DNA of 64,000 bases from contig NZ_CP133465.1 in the NCBI RefSeq assembly GCF_031191185.1, positions 616,001 through 680,000 on the forward strand, given 5' to 3'. Shown here piece after piece: positions 27,043 to 35,653 of the stretch (positions are counted from its first letter, which is position 1; every line of letters starts with the position of its first letter). Below the pieces are notes generated by a model that saw only the letters and a list, made by a program, of their open reading frames with translations, searched no databases and was not told the DNA's origin. Position numbers and translations under genes: made by a program. This DNA comes from Prevotella nigrescens (GTDB lineage: Bacteria; Bacteroidota; Bacteroidia; Bacteroidales; Bacteroidaceae).

Positions 27043-27900
27043 ATGTATTTTATGAAAAAAATTTTATCACACGTGTTCGTTGCAGCTTTCTGCATGTTGA
27101 ACACAATGCCAGCAATGGCTCAGATTAACCTTAAAAAGGCTGTCGGAGGTGCTGCAAAGGCAGTGAAAGCAGTAACTTTAACCGATGCCGACGTGGTAAA
27201 TTACGTCAAGGAGTACATTGATTGGATGGACAAACACAATAAAGTTTGCCCCGAAAACAGTCCCTACACTATTCGTTTGAAGAAGCTTACAGCAGGCCTG
27301 ACCGACGTCGAAGGAATTCCTTTGAACTTCAAAGTCTACCACGTTATTGATGTGAACGCCTTTGCTTGTGCCGACGGTAGCGTGCGCGTATTCTCTTCTT
27401 TGATGGACATTATGACCGACGAAGAACTGCTCGGCGTCATCGGACACGAGATTGGACACGTTGCCCACAAAGATTCAAAGAACGCATTCCGTACCGCTTT
27501 GCTTACTTCTGCTTTTAAAGATGGCATATCTTCAACCAACGGTAAGGCAGCCGCACTCACCGACTCACAGCTTGGCGAACTTGGCGAGGCACTGCTGAAC
27601 GCTACATACTCACAGAAGCAAGAAAGCAATGCAGACGCTTATGGCTATGAATTCCTCAAGAAAAACGGCAAGAACCCTTGGGCTATCGCCTTGTCATTCG
27701 AGAAGCTGAAGAAACTCGAAGAGGACGCAGGCTACCAGAAAGACAGCAAATGGAAACGTATGTTCTCTTCGCACCCAGACCTTGACAAGCGCATCAAGAC
27801 CATGAGTGCGCGTGCTACAAAGGACGGATTTGCTCGTCCAGAGAATAAAATGCCCGAGAAGCCAGCAGCACGGAAAGAGGTAAAGGGCAAGAAGAAATAA
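27043..27900 (+). CDS. M48-family zinc metalloprotease, secreted
   Basis: The signal peptide ends 'MPAMAQ' near residue 27, so the protease acts in the periplasm. The zinc motif 'HEIGH' is at residues 135-139 and the third ligand lies in 'ESNADAYGYEF' about 60 residues later, as in LoiP/BepA-type M48B proteases that handle misassembled outer-membrane proteins. The start may be at 27043 or at the second Met (27052). A -7 box TATCTTTG is at 27010-27017. Two DUF1266 genes follow at 26 and 27 bp, so the three probably form an operon. The C-terminal Lys-rich tail is a little unusual. Confidence 0.92.
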   Translation: MYFMKKILSHVFVAAFCMLNTMPAMAQINLKKAVGGAAKAVKAVTLTDADVVNYVKEYIDWMDKHNKVCPENSPYTIRLKKLTAGLTDVEGIPLNFKVYHVIDVNAFACADGSVRVFSSLMDIMTDEELLGVIGHEIGHVAHKDSKNAFRTALLTSAFKDGISSTNGKAAALTDSQLGELGEALLNATYSQKQESNADAYGYEFLKKNGKNPWAIALSFEKLKKLEEDAGYQKDSKWKRMFSSHPDLDKRIKTMSARATKDGFARPENKMPEKPAARKEVKGKKK

Positions 27901-27926
27901 ACTAAAATCCTATTACAATTGTTTTT

Positions 27927-28826
27927 ATGAATAAGAAAACAACCACAATTCTTATGCTGATGCTATGTTTCGTGGCACAGTATGCAGAAGCTTTCAAGAT
28001 TACTGCGAAGAAAGTTCAGCTTCCGGAAAACGACAATAACACTATATTCTGGATTATTGCAGTCGTTGTCGGCTTGGCAATCTTGCTTTGGCTATACAAC
28101 AACAGTTCTAAAATCAAGAGTCTGTTCAGATTTTTTCGCGGCAATATCCAAATGGCAAAGGAAACCGATTTGACCGAAGACCAACAACGCAAGGTGCTTT
28201 TGAGCGGTGTTTTCTCAGCCCAGAAGTCTGCCCTTATGAATACCATAAAGACCGGAATGGACAGGGAAGAACGCCAGACAATGCTTGCAAAGGGTTGGGG
28301 AATTCCCAACAAGGAGTCGGCAATAGACACACTCAACTATCTGGAACACGCAGGTACACGCCGTTTCTTTCCGCAAGTTGCCGAGGCTTTGAAGCTCAAA
28401 AACAAGAAGGCTATACAGCAATATCTCGCCGATACCTTTCAAAATGAAGGTGATATACGCGCCTGTTGGGAGCAGGTTCAGTATGCTTTCGGGTCTATTG
28501 ATTCTCTAATGAAGGAACAAATCATCAAAGACGAAGCCGACTTTGTACGTATCGGACCTGATGCTTGGGACGCCGGAAGATTAGTATTCATGGCAAGACT
28601 GTGCCGTGAACAAGATTATATCACCGACGAACAGATGTGGCAATATATCGATGCAGCCGACGAAATAGCCCACCGAACACTCACTTGTTGGGAAGACTTC
28701 GGCAAGAGTTACATCATCGGACGCTGTCTGTGGTGTGGCACTGCCAACTATTTTGAAGTTATGGCAGGTCATGCAAGGGATATGTATTCGAATCCGAAGA
28801 GTCCTTGGAAGAGCATTCGGTTTTAA
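27927..28826 (+). CDS. DUF1266 membrane protein, copy 1
   Basis: This 299-residue protein has a cleavable-looking N-terminal segment ('MLMLCFVAQYAEAF'), then a membrane helix (residues of about 40-60), then a domain of about 220 residues with the DUF1266 signature 'AWDAGRLVFMARLC' and 'CWEDFGKSYIIGRCLW'. The function of DUF1266 is not established. The topology suggests a soluble domain tethered to the inner membrane. The next gene is a close paralogue in the same orientation, which points to tandem duplication. Confidence 0.85.
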   Translation: MNKKTTTILMLMLCFVAQYAEAFKITAKKVQLPENDNNTIFWIIAVVVGLAILLWLYNNSSKIKSLFRFFRGNIQMAKETDLTEDQQRKVLLSGVFSAQKSALMNTIKTGMDREERQTMLAKGWGIPNKESAIDTLNYLEHAGTRRFFPQVAEALKLKNKKAIQQYLADTFQNEGDIRACWEQVQYAFGSIDSLMKEQIIKDEADFVRIGPDAWDAGRLVFMARLCREQDYITDEQMWQYIDAADEIAHRTLTCWEDFGKSYIIGRCLWCGTANYFEVMAGHARDMYSNPKSPWKSIRF

Positions 28827-28853
28827 AAATTAATCTTTATAAAATAATAGAAT

Positions 28854-29762
28854 ATGAAAAAGAGAACTATTTTTAGTGTAATGTTTATGTTGTGCCTTGT
28901 TGCGCAAGAGGCTTCTGCCTTCAGACTGCGCCTTAAAGTGCCTACGGGGTCTGACTCTGATGAAAGCAGTCCATACACTTGGATTATCTATGCGGTAATT
29001 GCTATTGCAGTCTTGGTTGGTCTCTACACCTACTTAAAGCAATTTAAAACCGTATTCCGCCACTTGGGGAGTAGCTTTAAAATGGACGCTAAAACTACTT
29101 TAAGCAGCGATCAACAACGTAAAGTACTTTTGGGCGCTGCCTATTATGTACAGGATAAGGTCTATATGAATAGTCTTAAGACTGGCATGACAAGCGAAGA
29201 ACGCGAAGAAAGGCTTGACGATGCCTGGAATATATCCAACAACAAGAATGCCATGAACGTCTTGGGCGAACTTAAAGTAGAGTGCAAGAAAAGCTATTTC
29301 CCACAAATTGCCGAGGCGTTTAAGCTTAAAAACCAACAAGATATAGACAAATACCTTAACGATACATTTGTAAATCAGAGTGATCTATTGGCTTGTAGCA
29401 AACAGATAGAGCGTGCTTTCAAATCTATTGGAAACTTGGTTAAGTTAGGAATTGTACGCAACGAAGACGACTTTGTACGCATTGGCGATGCCGGTTGGGC
29501 TACAAGTCGTTTGGTCTATGTAGCACGTATGTGTCTCGAATCAAAGTTTATTAACGAAGCCGAGTTTTGGCAATTTGTTGATGTAGCCGACGAAATGGCA
29601 CATCAGTCGCTCACTTCTTGGGAAGACTTCGGCAAGAGTTATATCATCGGACTTTGTCTTTGGGGTGCCAGCGGATATGAAGTAAAACATCAGGTTCGTG
29701 AAGTTAATAAGCTGCTTGAGGACCCGAAGAGTCCTTGGAAGACCTTCCCTTTCGGGAAATAA
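28854..29762 (+). CDS. DUF1266 membrane protein, copy 2
   Basis: This 302-residue paralogue of the preceding gene has the same layout: signal-like N-terminus ('LCLVAQEASAF'), one membrane helix near residues 40-60 ('WIIYAVIAIAVLVGLYTYL') and a DUF1266 domain ('GWATSRLVYVARMC', 'SWEDFGKSYIIGLCLW'). Many positions differ between copies, so the duplication is not recent. Both keep 'DDFVRIG' or 'ADFVRIG', 'EEFGK'-like and C-terminal 'PKSPWK' segments. It is followed by a strong terminator, the end of the M48-DUF1266 operon. Confidence 0.85.
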   Translation: MKKRTIFSVMFMLCLVAQEASAFRLRLKVPTGSDSDESSPYTWIIYAVIAIAVLVGLYTYLKQFKTVFRHLGSSFKMDAKTTLSSDQQRKVLLGAAYYVQDKVYMNSLKTGMTSEEREERLDDAWNISNNKNAMNVLGELKVECKKSYFPQIAEAFKLKNQQDIDKYLNDTFVNQSDLLACSKQIERAFKSIGNLVKLGIVRNEDDFVRIGDAGWATSRLVYVARMCLESKFINEAEFWQFVDVADEMAHQSLTSWEDFGKSYIIGLCLWGASGYEVKHQVREVNKLLEDPKSPWKTFPFGK

Positions 29763-29801
29763 GGTTCAAACAACAAGCTGTAGTCCAATTTGAAGAATAA
29801 G

Positions 29802-29838
29802 AAAAAATAGGTATCCGAGCCTCGGATACCTATTTTTT
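29802..29838 (+). terminator. Strong intrinsic terminator after the DUF1266 pair
   Basis: A 17-bp stem (29802-29818 with 29822-29838) ends in six T. It lies 40 bp after the last DUF1266 stop. Confidence 0.9.
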
Positions 29839-29909
29839 GTTGTCCATATTCCTCTTTGTGATGACACAATTACCAAGGTTCCCACACTTACAATATACAC
29901 TGTATGAAT

Positions 29910-30075
29910 GTAGAAGAAATGTAATAATATCCTCTCAAAATAGTTTTTACACAACAACTTGTATATCAGCATATTACAAATCCGTCTGTTTTATGTCCTA
30001 AAAGTGCCTGTTTTACCGCGCAAAACCGACTCTTTTACCATGCGAAAACTACCCTTTTGCGAACTAAAACCGATA
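29910..30075 (-). repeat. Dispersed intergenic hairpin element, inverted diverged copy E
   Basis: Read on the minus strand, this stretch contains 'AAAACAGGCACTTTTA' followed by 'AAAACAGACGGATTTGTAAT' and 'GCTGATA', matching in order the right half and tail of copy C at 59867-60018. The tail toward 29910 is more diverged. It lies between the DUF1266 terminator and the acyl-CoA ligase gene. Confidence 0.55.
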
Positions 30076-30363
30076 CTGTTACATCTTTCCAACTTACTGT
30101 AGCCCACTACGCCTTCGTTATAAAGTCAATCAATCTGTTCGTACTCTAATGCCCGGTTTGGGTTAAATCAGCATCTTCCAGACTATGTCCAACCATATTA
30201 TTACTATACCATTCTTCGTTTTTATTGTTCGTTTATGCCATAGAAAGACAGAAATTAATTCATAATAACCTTGAAATAATTTCCTTATCTGACTTATATT
30301 TACTATTTTTGCATTGCTTATAAAGCATACGAACAATTGTATTCGATAAAAGAAAGAAAAACT

Positions 30364-32172
30364 ATGCAGGCAAAATATCACTACGCTGTACTCATACACG
30401 AACAGGCAAAGAAGTATGGAACAAAGCCCGTTATCACCTTCAGGAACTTCGGAAGCTTGGAATGGAAATCGGTTTCGTGGAACCAATTTTCCATGCGTGT
30501 AAAGCAGGTTTCGAATGCTTTGATTAACTTAGGACTGAAACCACAAGAGAGAATTGCCGTGTTTGCCCAGAACTGCATACAATATCTGTACACTGATTTC
30601 GGGGCGTACGGTGTTCGTGTCATCACCATTCCGTTCTACGCATCAAGTTCCGAACAGCAAATACAATACATGATACAAGACGCCAGCATTCGTTACGTCT
30701 TTGTAGGCGAACAGGAACAGTATAACAAAGCACACCGCGTACTCCCACTTTGCCCGTCGTTGGAACGCATTATCATCTTCGATCCGAGCGTACGCATAAG
30801 TTCTCACGACCCACATGCCATCTTCTTTGAAGACTTCCTGAAGCTTGGCGAAAAACTGCCACGCCAGTCTGAAGTGGAAAAACGCTGGGCAGAGGCAAGC
30901 GATAAAGATATTTGTAACATACTCTATACCAGCGGAACAACCGGCGAAAGCAAGGGCGTTATACTCACTCATGGCATGTACAATGCTGCCATGCTTGCCA
31001 ACAGCTTGTGCGTTCCCCTTTCCGATAAGGACAGGTCAATTGACTTTCTGCCCTTCGCACACGTCTTCGAGCGTGCTTTCGCCTACTTAGTATTAGCCAA
31101 CGGAGGCGAATTGATAGTGAACACGTACCCGAAAGAAATTCAAGACAGCATGCGAGAGACCCACCCAACCTGCATGGCGTCGGTGCCACGCTTCTGGGAA
31201 AAGGTATATATAGCGGTGAAAGAAAGAATTGAAAACGCAAGTGCAGTACAACGAAAGATATTCGAACATGCATTGGAGGTAGGGCGCAAGCACAACGTAA
31301 CGTATCTCGGACGAGGCAAACGTCCCCCCCTGAGTCTGCAATTAGAGTACAAATTGCTGAACAAGACGGTTCTTGGGCTCGTTCGCAAGCAATTAGGGCT
31401 CACCAATCCGAACTTCTTTCCAACGGCAGGTGCATACGTTTCGCCCGAAGTAGAGACCTTTGTACACAGCATAGGACTCGACATGCTTGCGGGATATGGC
31501 CTCACCGAAAGTCTCGCCACCGTTAGTTGCGACCACCGCGGCGAGCCTTTTACAGTGGGGTCGGTGGGCAGACCCATCGAAGGATTGCAGATAAAGATTG
31601 GCGAGAACGACGAAATATTGCTGAAAGGTCCAACAATCACACCGGGATACTACCATCGCGAGCACATAAACGAAACGGCTTTCACCCCCGATGGCTTCTT
31701 CCGTACCGGAGATGCAGGCTATCTGAAAGATGGAGAACTGTATCTGAAAGAACGCATAAAAGACCTCTTTAAGACGTCGAACGGCAAATACATTGCTCCA
31801 CAAATGATAGAAGGACTACTCTTGGTAGACAAGTTCATCGACCAGGTAGCCATTATTGCCGACCAGCGCAAATACGTTTCTGCACTCATTGTACCCGAAT
31901 TCAGAGTCTTGGAGGAGTGGGCGAGAGACTTTAAGATAGACTACGACAGCCGAGAAACACTTTGCAACAACCTTCAAGTGAACAAGATGATGAAGGAGCG
32001 CATAGCTACGCTCTTGCAGTTGCTTGCCCCATACGAGCAAATAAAGCGGTTCACGCTGTTGCCCCACCACTTTTCGGCAGAGAATGGAGAACTGACAAAC
32101 ACGCTGAAGCTGCGCCGGCCAATAGTCTACAAGAACTATAAGGACGTTATAGACCGTATGTACGAAGAATAA
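30364..32172 (+). CDS. Long-chain fatty-acid-CoA ligase (AMP-forming)
   Basis: This adenylate-forming enzyme activates fatty acids with ATP and CoA. The 602-residue product shows the AMP-binding P-loop 'LYTSGTTGESKGV' near residue 185, 'GYGLTES' near residue 379 and 'GFFRTGDAGYLKDGELYLKER' near residue 443. These are hallmarks of FadD15-type ligases, and the length is normal. I use the ATG at 30364 because the longer frame would need a TTG and the -7 box TATTTTTG (30304-30311) lies close before it. prfB follows after 30 bp and may be cotranscribed. Confidence 0.93.
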   Translation: MQAKYHYAVLIHEQAKKYGTKPVITFRNFGSLEWKSVSWNQFSMRVKQVSNALINLGLKPQERIAVFAQNCIQYLYTDFGAYGVRVITIPFYASSSEQQIQYMIQDASIRYVFVGEQEQYNKAHRVLPLCPSLERIIIFDPSVRISSHDPHAIFFEDFLKLGEKLPRQSEVEKRWAEASDKDICNILYTSGTTGESKGVILTHGMYNAAMLANSLCVPLSDKDRSIDFLPFAHVFERAFAYLVLANGGELIVNTYPKEIQDSMRETHPTCMASVPRFWEKVYIAVKERIENASAVQRKIFEHALEVGRKHNVTYLGRGKRPPLSLQLEYKLLNKTVLGLVRKQLGLTNPNFFPTAGAYVSPEVETFVHSIGLDMLAGYGLTESLATVSCDHRGEPFTVGSVGRPIEGLQIKIGENDEILLKGPTITPGYYHREHINETAFTPDGFFRTGDAGYLKDGELYLKERIKDLFKTSNGKYIAPQMIEGLLLVDKFIDQVAIIADQRKYVSALIVPEFRVLEEWARDFKIDYDSRETLCNNLQVNKMMKERIATLLQLLAPYEQIKRFTLLPHHFSAENGELTNTLKLRRPIVYKNYKDVIDRMYEE

Positions 32173-32202
32173 GAAAACACTATCTAAAGACGGAAAAGGA
32201 AA

Positions 32203-33321
32203 GTGATTACAGCAGAACAACTGAAAGATGTGGTGGCACGCGTAGATGCCCTGCACCACTATTTAGGCATAGATAAAAAGAAAATAGAGTTCGAAGAAGA
32301 ACAGCTTCGCACGCAGGCACCCGACTTCTGGGACGATGCCGACCGTGCAAGGGAGCAGATGAAGAAGGTCAAAGGCATAGAAAAATGGCTGAAAGGCTAC
32401 GAAAATGTGAAATCGGAAGCCGAAGAACTGCAACTCGCATTCGACTTCTATAAAGACGAACTCGTTACCGAAGAAGAAGTAGACAACGACTATGCAAAGG
32501 TAATAACCGATATAGAGAACCTCGAACTGATGAATATGCTTCGCCAAGAAGAGGATTCCATGGAGTGCGTAATGAAGATTAATTCCGGCGCAGGGGGTAC
32601 GGAGAGTCAGGACTGGGCATCTATGCTGATGCGAATGTATATGCGTTACGGCGAAGCACACGGCTACAAGGTTGCCATTTCTGACATTCAAGATGGCGAC
32701 GAGGCAGGTATAAAGAGCGTAACCATGAAGTTTGAGGGCGGAGAATATGCCTACGGCTTCCTGAAAAGCGAGAACGGCGTACACCGTCTGGTGCGCGTCA
32801 GTCCTTTCAATGCACAGGGAAAGCGCATGACGAGCTTTGCCAGCGTGTTCGTTTCACCCCTTATCGACGATTCCATCGAAGTGTATGTAGACCCCGCACG
32901 CGTAAGTTGGGACACCTTTAGGTCGGGTGGTGCCGGTGGACAGAACGTGAACAAGGTAGAATCTGGCGTGCGCTTGCGTTATCAATACGAAGATCCCGAC
33001 ACGGGAGAACAGGAAGAAATCCTCATAGAAAACACGGAAACGCGCGACCAACCAAAGAATAGGGCGAAGGCAATGCAGCTTCTGAGGTCGCAGTTGTACG
33101 ACCGTGCAATGAAAAAACGTATGGAGGCGCAAGCCAAGGTTGAGGCTTCGAAGAAGAAAATAGAATGGGGGAGCCAGATAAGAAGCTATGTCTTCGACGA
33201 CCGTCGTGTGAAGGACCACCGTACAAACTACCAGACTTCCGATGTAGACGGTGTGATGGACGGCAAGATAGACGGCTTTATTAAGGCGTACTTAATGGAG
33301 TTTCCTGAAGAAGAAGAATAG
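32203..33321 (+). CDS. prfB: Peptide chain release factor 2
   Basis: RF2 recognises UGA and UAA stop codons. The tripeptide 'SPF' at residues 200-202 identifies RF2 rather than RF1, and the catalytic 'GGQ' is at 245-247 in 'RSGGAGGQNVNK'. The start is GTG at 32203, preceded by 'AAAGGAAA'. At the place where many bacteria have a programmed +1 frameshift (CTT-TGA), this gene reads straight through ('HHYLGIDKK'). The autoregulatory frameshift is therefore absent. Length (372) is normal. Confidence 0.96.
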   Translation: MITAEQLKDVVARVDALHHYLGIDKKKIEFEEEQLRTQAPDFWDDADRAREQMKKVKGIEKWLKGYENVKSEAEELQLAFDFYKDELVTEEEVDNDYAKVITDIENLELMNMLRQEEDSMECVMKINSGAGGTESQDWASMLMRMYMRYGEAHGYKVAISDIQDGDEAGIKSVTMKFEGGEYAYGFLKSENGVHRLVRVSPFNAQGKRMTSFASVFVSPLIDDSIEVYVDPARVSWDTFRSGGAGGQNVNKVESGVRLRYQYEDPDTGEQEEILIENTETRDQPKNRAKAMQLLRSQLYDRAMKKRMEAQAKVEASKKKIEWGSQIRSYVFDDRRVKDHRTNYQTSDVDGVMDGKIDGFIKAYLMEFPEEEE

Positions 33322-33373
33322 AAAAGGTGAATTGAGAGAGACTTTCTCACCTTATTATATATAGTAACCTGCG

Positions 33374-33394
33374 AGAAGCCGAAAGGGCTTTTTG
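33374..33394 (+). terminator. Weak hairpin terminator after prfB
   Basis: A short stem, 'AAGCC' with 'GGCTT', and a GAAAG loop are followed by TTTT at about 33390-33393. It lies between prfB and the small membrane protein gene. Confidence 0.4.
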
Positions 33395-33411
33395 CGTAGA
33401 ACAATATCACT

Positions 33412-33555
33412 ATGAGCAACAAGAACAAATTGAGAAAGAAGGCACGCGAGGCACGGGAAGAGAAAGAAGCAAAGTCTGTTATCAAGTGGATTGCCATATC
33501 TCTCATGATATTAGCCCTCATCTTAATGGCGTGGGCAATGACTCTTACTGCATGA
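33412..33555 (+). CDS. 47-residue single-pass membrane protein
   Basis: This small gene encodes a strongly basic, coiled N-terminal half ('NKLRKKAREAREEKEAK') followed by one hydrophobic helix (residues of about 24-43, 'IKWIAISLMILALILMAWAM'). Its stop overlaps the next ATG as ATGA, so it is probably translationally coupled to the CYTH gene. The clean composition and the coupling argue that it is real. No family is recognised; a small inner-membrane regulator or anchor is possible. Confidence 0.65.
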   Translation: MSNKNKLRKKAREAREEKEAKSVIKWIAISLMILALILMAWAMTLTA

Positions 33556-34055
33556 TGAGCAGCGGATTGGAAATTGAACGCAAGTTTCTTGTCCATAAAA
33601 ATATGGACTGGAAGAGTCAGGCGTACAGCGTCAGTCATGTCAGACAGGGATATTTTGCAGACATCAATACTGTTCGTGTACGCATTCGCGACAGCAAAGG
33701 CTATCTGACAATCAAGGGAAAATCGGTTGATGGTGGTCTTTCGCGTTACGAATTCGAGAAGGAAATAACCCTCGAAGAGGCGGAACAACTTCTTCGCTTG
33801 TGCGAAAAAGGAATTATAGACAAGCACCGCTATCTTGTGAAAAGTGGCAGACATGTCTTCGAAATCGATGAGTTTCATGGCGAGAACGAGGGGCTTGTAA
33901 TGGCAGAAGTAGAGTTAGGCAGCATAACGGAGACCTTCGAGAAGCCCGACTTCATAGGAATGGAGGTAACGGGAGATGCCCGCTTTTACAATCGGCAGAT
34001 GCGTTGCAACCCATTCAGTGCCTGGAAAGAAACCTTACCAGCAGAGTACCGATAA
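33552..34055 (+). CDS. CYTH-domain protein (triphosphate tunnel metalloenzyme)
   Basis: The start at 33552 gives a 167-residue product opening 'MMSSGLEIERKFLV', with the ExExK signature (E-I-E-R-K) that defines CYTH enzymes. Later blocks are 'VRIRDSKGYLTIKGK', 'RYEFEKEI', 'KHRYLV' and 'HVFEIDEFHGENEGLVMAEVEL', the acidic and basic residues lining the tunnel. Bacterial relatives hydrolyse inorganic triphosphate or similar organic triphosphates; cyclase activity is less likely. The frame is open upstream, but those residues are the small membrane protein read in another frame. The 3' end overlaps the convergent VanZ gene by 41 bp. Confidence 0.9.
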   Translation: MMSSGLEIERKFLVHKNMDWKSQAYSVSHVRQGYFADINTVRVRIRDSKGYLTIKGKSVDGGLSRYEFEKEITLEEAEQLLRLCEKGIIDKHRYLVKSGRHVFEIDEFHGENEGLVMAEVELGSITETFEKPDFIGMEVTGDARFYNRQMRCNPFSAWKETLPAEYR

Positions 34056-34407
34056 TCAAAGCGATGGTACAACCTACCATGTCGGCAACAAAATCGAGCC
34101 ATTCGCCACTTCTGTTCCCATTGGTACAATAGGCTTGCAGTAATTCTATTGCCCCTCCCAAGAGCGAAGGCAACAGCCAGACGCCCAGAAACATACCCTT
34201 TGGTGTTACAGATTTTTGGTTGTGAAAGTACTCGTGCGCCACAACCATGCCCAGTATGGTATATAAGCCGATGTGTGTCCACTTGTCTATGAGTGTAATA
34301 CTACTTAATGGTGTCTCCGGAATAGGTATTAACGAAACGACCAAGATAAATATCGTCATGGCAATGACCATTGGAAACCTGCGCAATAACGAGAGCATTC
34401 TCTTCAT
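34015..34407 (-). CDS. VanZ-family membrane protein
   Basis: This 130-residue protein has four hydrophobic segments and VanZ-like features: 'LIDKWTHIGLYTILG' (the conserved D-K-x-x-H) and 'ELLQAYCTNGNRSGEWLDFVADMVG' (the E-x-x-Q and R-x-x-x-x-D-x-x-A-N-x-x-G region). Most VanZ-like proteins have no proven function, and one relative gives modest teicoplanin resistance. It converges on the CYTH gene with a 41-bp overlap of coding ends. A TATTTTTG -7 box lies at 34428-34435 on its strand. Confidence 0.88.
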   Translation of the reverse strand: MKRMLSLLRRFPMVIAMTIFILVVSLIPIPETPLSSITLIDKWTHIGLYTILGMVVAHEYFHNQKSVTPKGMFLGVWLLPSLLGGAIELLQAYCTNGNRSGEWLDFVADMVGCTIALIIGTLLVRFLSRH

Positions 34408-34499
34408 AATTCTATACTATTTTACTGCAAAAATAACAATATTCTGGCATTCCAGTAGCGTTTCAACTGAATAATCTAAAAACAATTATATGTCATTCT

Positions 34500-35486
34500 A
34501 TGGATTTTCGTGAATTCTTTTACCTGCAAAAGACGGATAGAAAGGCTATTGCCTTTCTGCTATGTCTTGCCATTGGCATCTTGGGAATCATGCTTTTATT
34601 AGGCAACAAGCACAGTAGCACATTGCTGAATGGTGCTGACAGCGCGGCAATTGCCACAGAAAAAGGAAGGAATACGACCAGGTACGAGTCTGGTTCGGAG
34701 CAGTACAGAATGGAGAACGAACGAAAAGTAGAGCTGTTTCCGTTCGATCCGAACACGGCAGACAGTCTACAGCTAAGTTGTTTAGGTCTTGCACCCTACC
34801 AAATACGCAATATCTACAAGTACAGAGCCAAGGGAGGCGTATTCCGTTCGCCCCAATCGTTTGCCAAAGTCTATGGTTTAACCCGCAAGCAATACCGGGC
34901 TTTGGAACCCTACATAACCATTGGCGACGACTATCAGCCTGCTTTCACGATGGAAACCATACGCAATTACGAGCGAGGGCGGGCAGAAGAACAGCGAAAA
35001 CTGCACGAAGCCTACGAGGAGTACAAGAAGAACGATGCGTATAAACCCTACAAGAAATACGACAGGGATACCATTCGATATCCCATAAAGATTAAGTTGG
35101 GCGCACACATCAACCTTGCCCATGCCGATACAACGATGCTGAAGAAAGTTCCCGGCATTGGTTCTGGCTGGGCAAAAGCCATTGTAGCTTATGGAGAACG
35201 ACTTGGCGGATACGTTGCGGTGGGACAACTGAGGGAGATAGAGGGCTTTCCGGTGGAGTCGTTGCCGTTCTTCGAGGTTCGCAACACACAAACCAAGCGT
35301 CTCAATCTGAATACCCTTTCGGTGTCGCAACTGCGTCGCCACCCATACATAAACTTCTATATGGCACGCCAGATAGTAGAATACAGACGATTAAAAGGCA
35401 GATTAAACAGTCTTTCACAACTTAGGCTGCTCAAGGAATTTCCGCCCGATGTAATCGAAAGGCTGCAACCTTACGTCTGCTTTTAA
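34500..35486 (+). CDS. ComEA-like helix-hairpin-helix protein, membrane-anchored
   Basis: One membrane helix (residues of about 18-36) anchors this 328-residue protein, leaving the rest in the periplasm. The soluble part has three to four helix-hairpin-helix units of the ComEA type, with 'FDPNTADSLQLSCLGL', 'INLAHADTTMLKKVPGIGSGWAKAIVAYG' and 'LNLNTLSVSQLRRHPYINFYMARQIV'. Such domains bind double-stranded DNA in natural uptake. It has more HhH units than ComEA itself, a form typical of Bacteroidetes. No other competence gene is adjacent. Confidence 0.88.
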   Translation: MDFREFFYLQKTDRKAIAFLLCLAIGILGIMLLLGNKHSSTLLNGADSAAIATEKGRNTTRYESGSEQYRMENERKVELFPFDPNTADSLQLSCLGLAPYQIRNIYKYRAKGGVFRSPQSFAKVYGLTRKQYRALEPYITIGDDYQPAFTMETIRNYERGRAEEQRKLHEAYEEYKKNDAYKPYKKYDRDTIRYPIKIKLGAHINLAHADTTMLKKVPGIGSGWAKAIVAYGERLGGYVAVGQLREIEGFPVESLPFFEVRNTQTKRLNLNTLSVSQLRRHPYINFYMARQIVEYRRLKGRLNSLSQLRLLKEFPPDVIERLQPYVCF

Positions 35487-35653
35487 GCGTTTCGTCTCAG
35501 TGACTGCGAAATGGTTGTAAGGCTGCAGGAGGCATTTCATCACCCCCTCATACCTATTGACGTTTCAGCAGTGTTTCGGTCGCAATCTTGTTTTATGCCA
35601 ATCGGTTCAGCAGGAAAAGGCTCTCTGTCAATTTCTAATGAACCAATTTGGGG

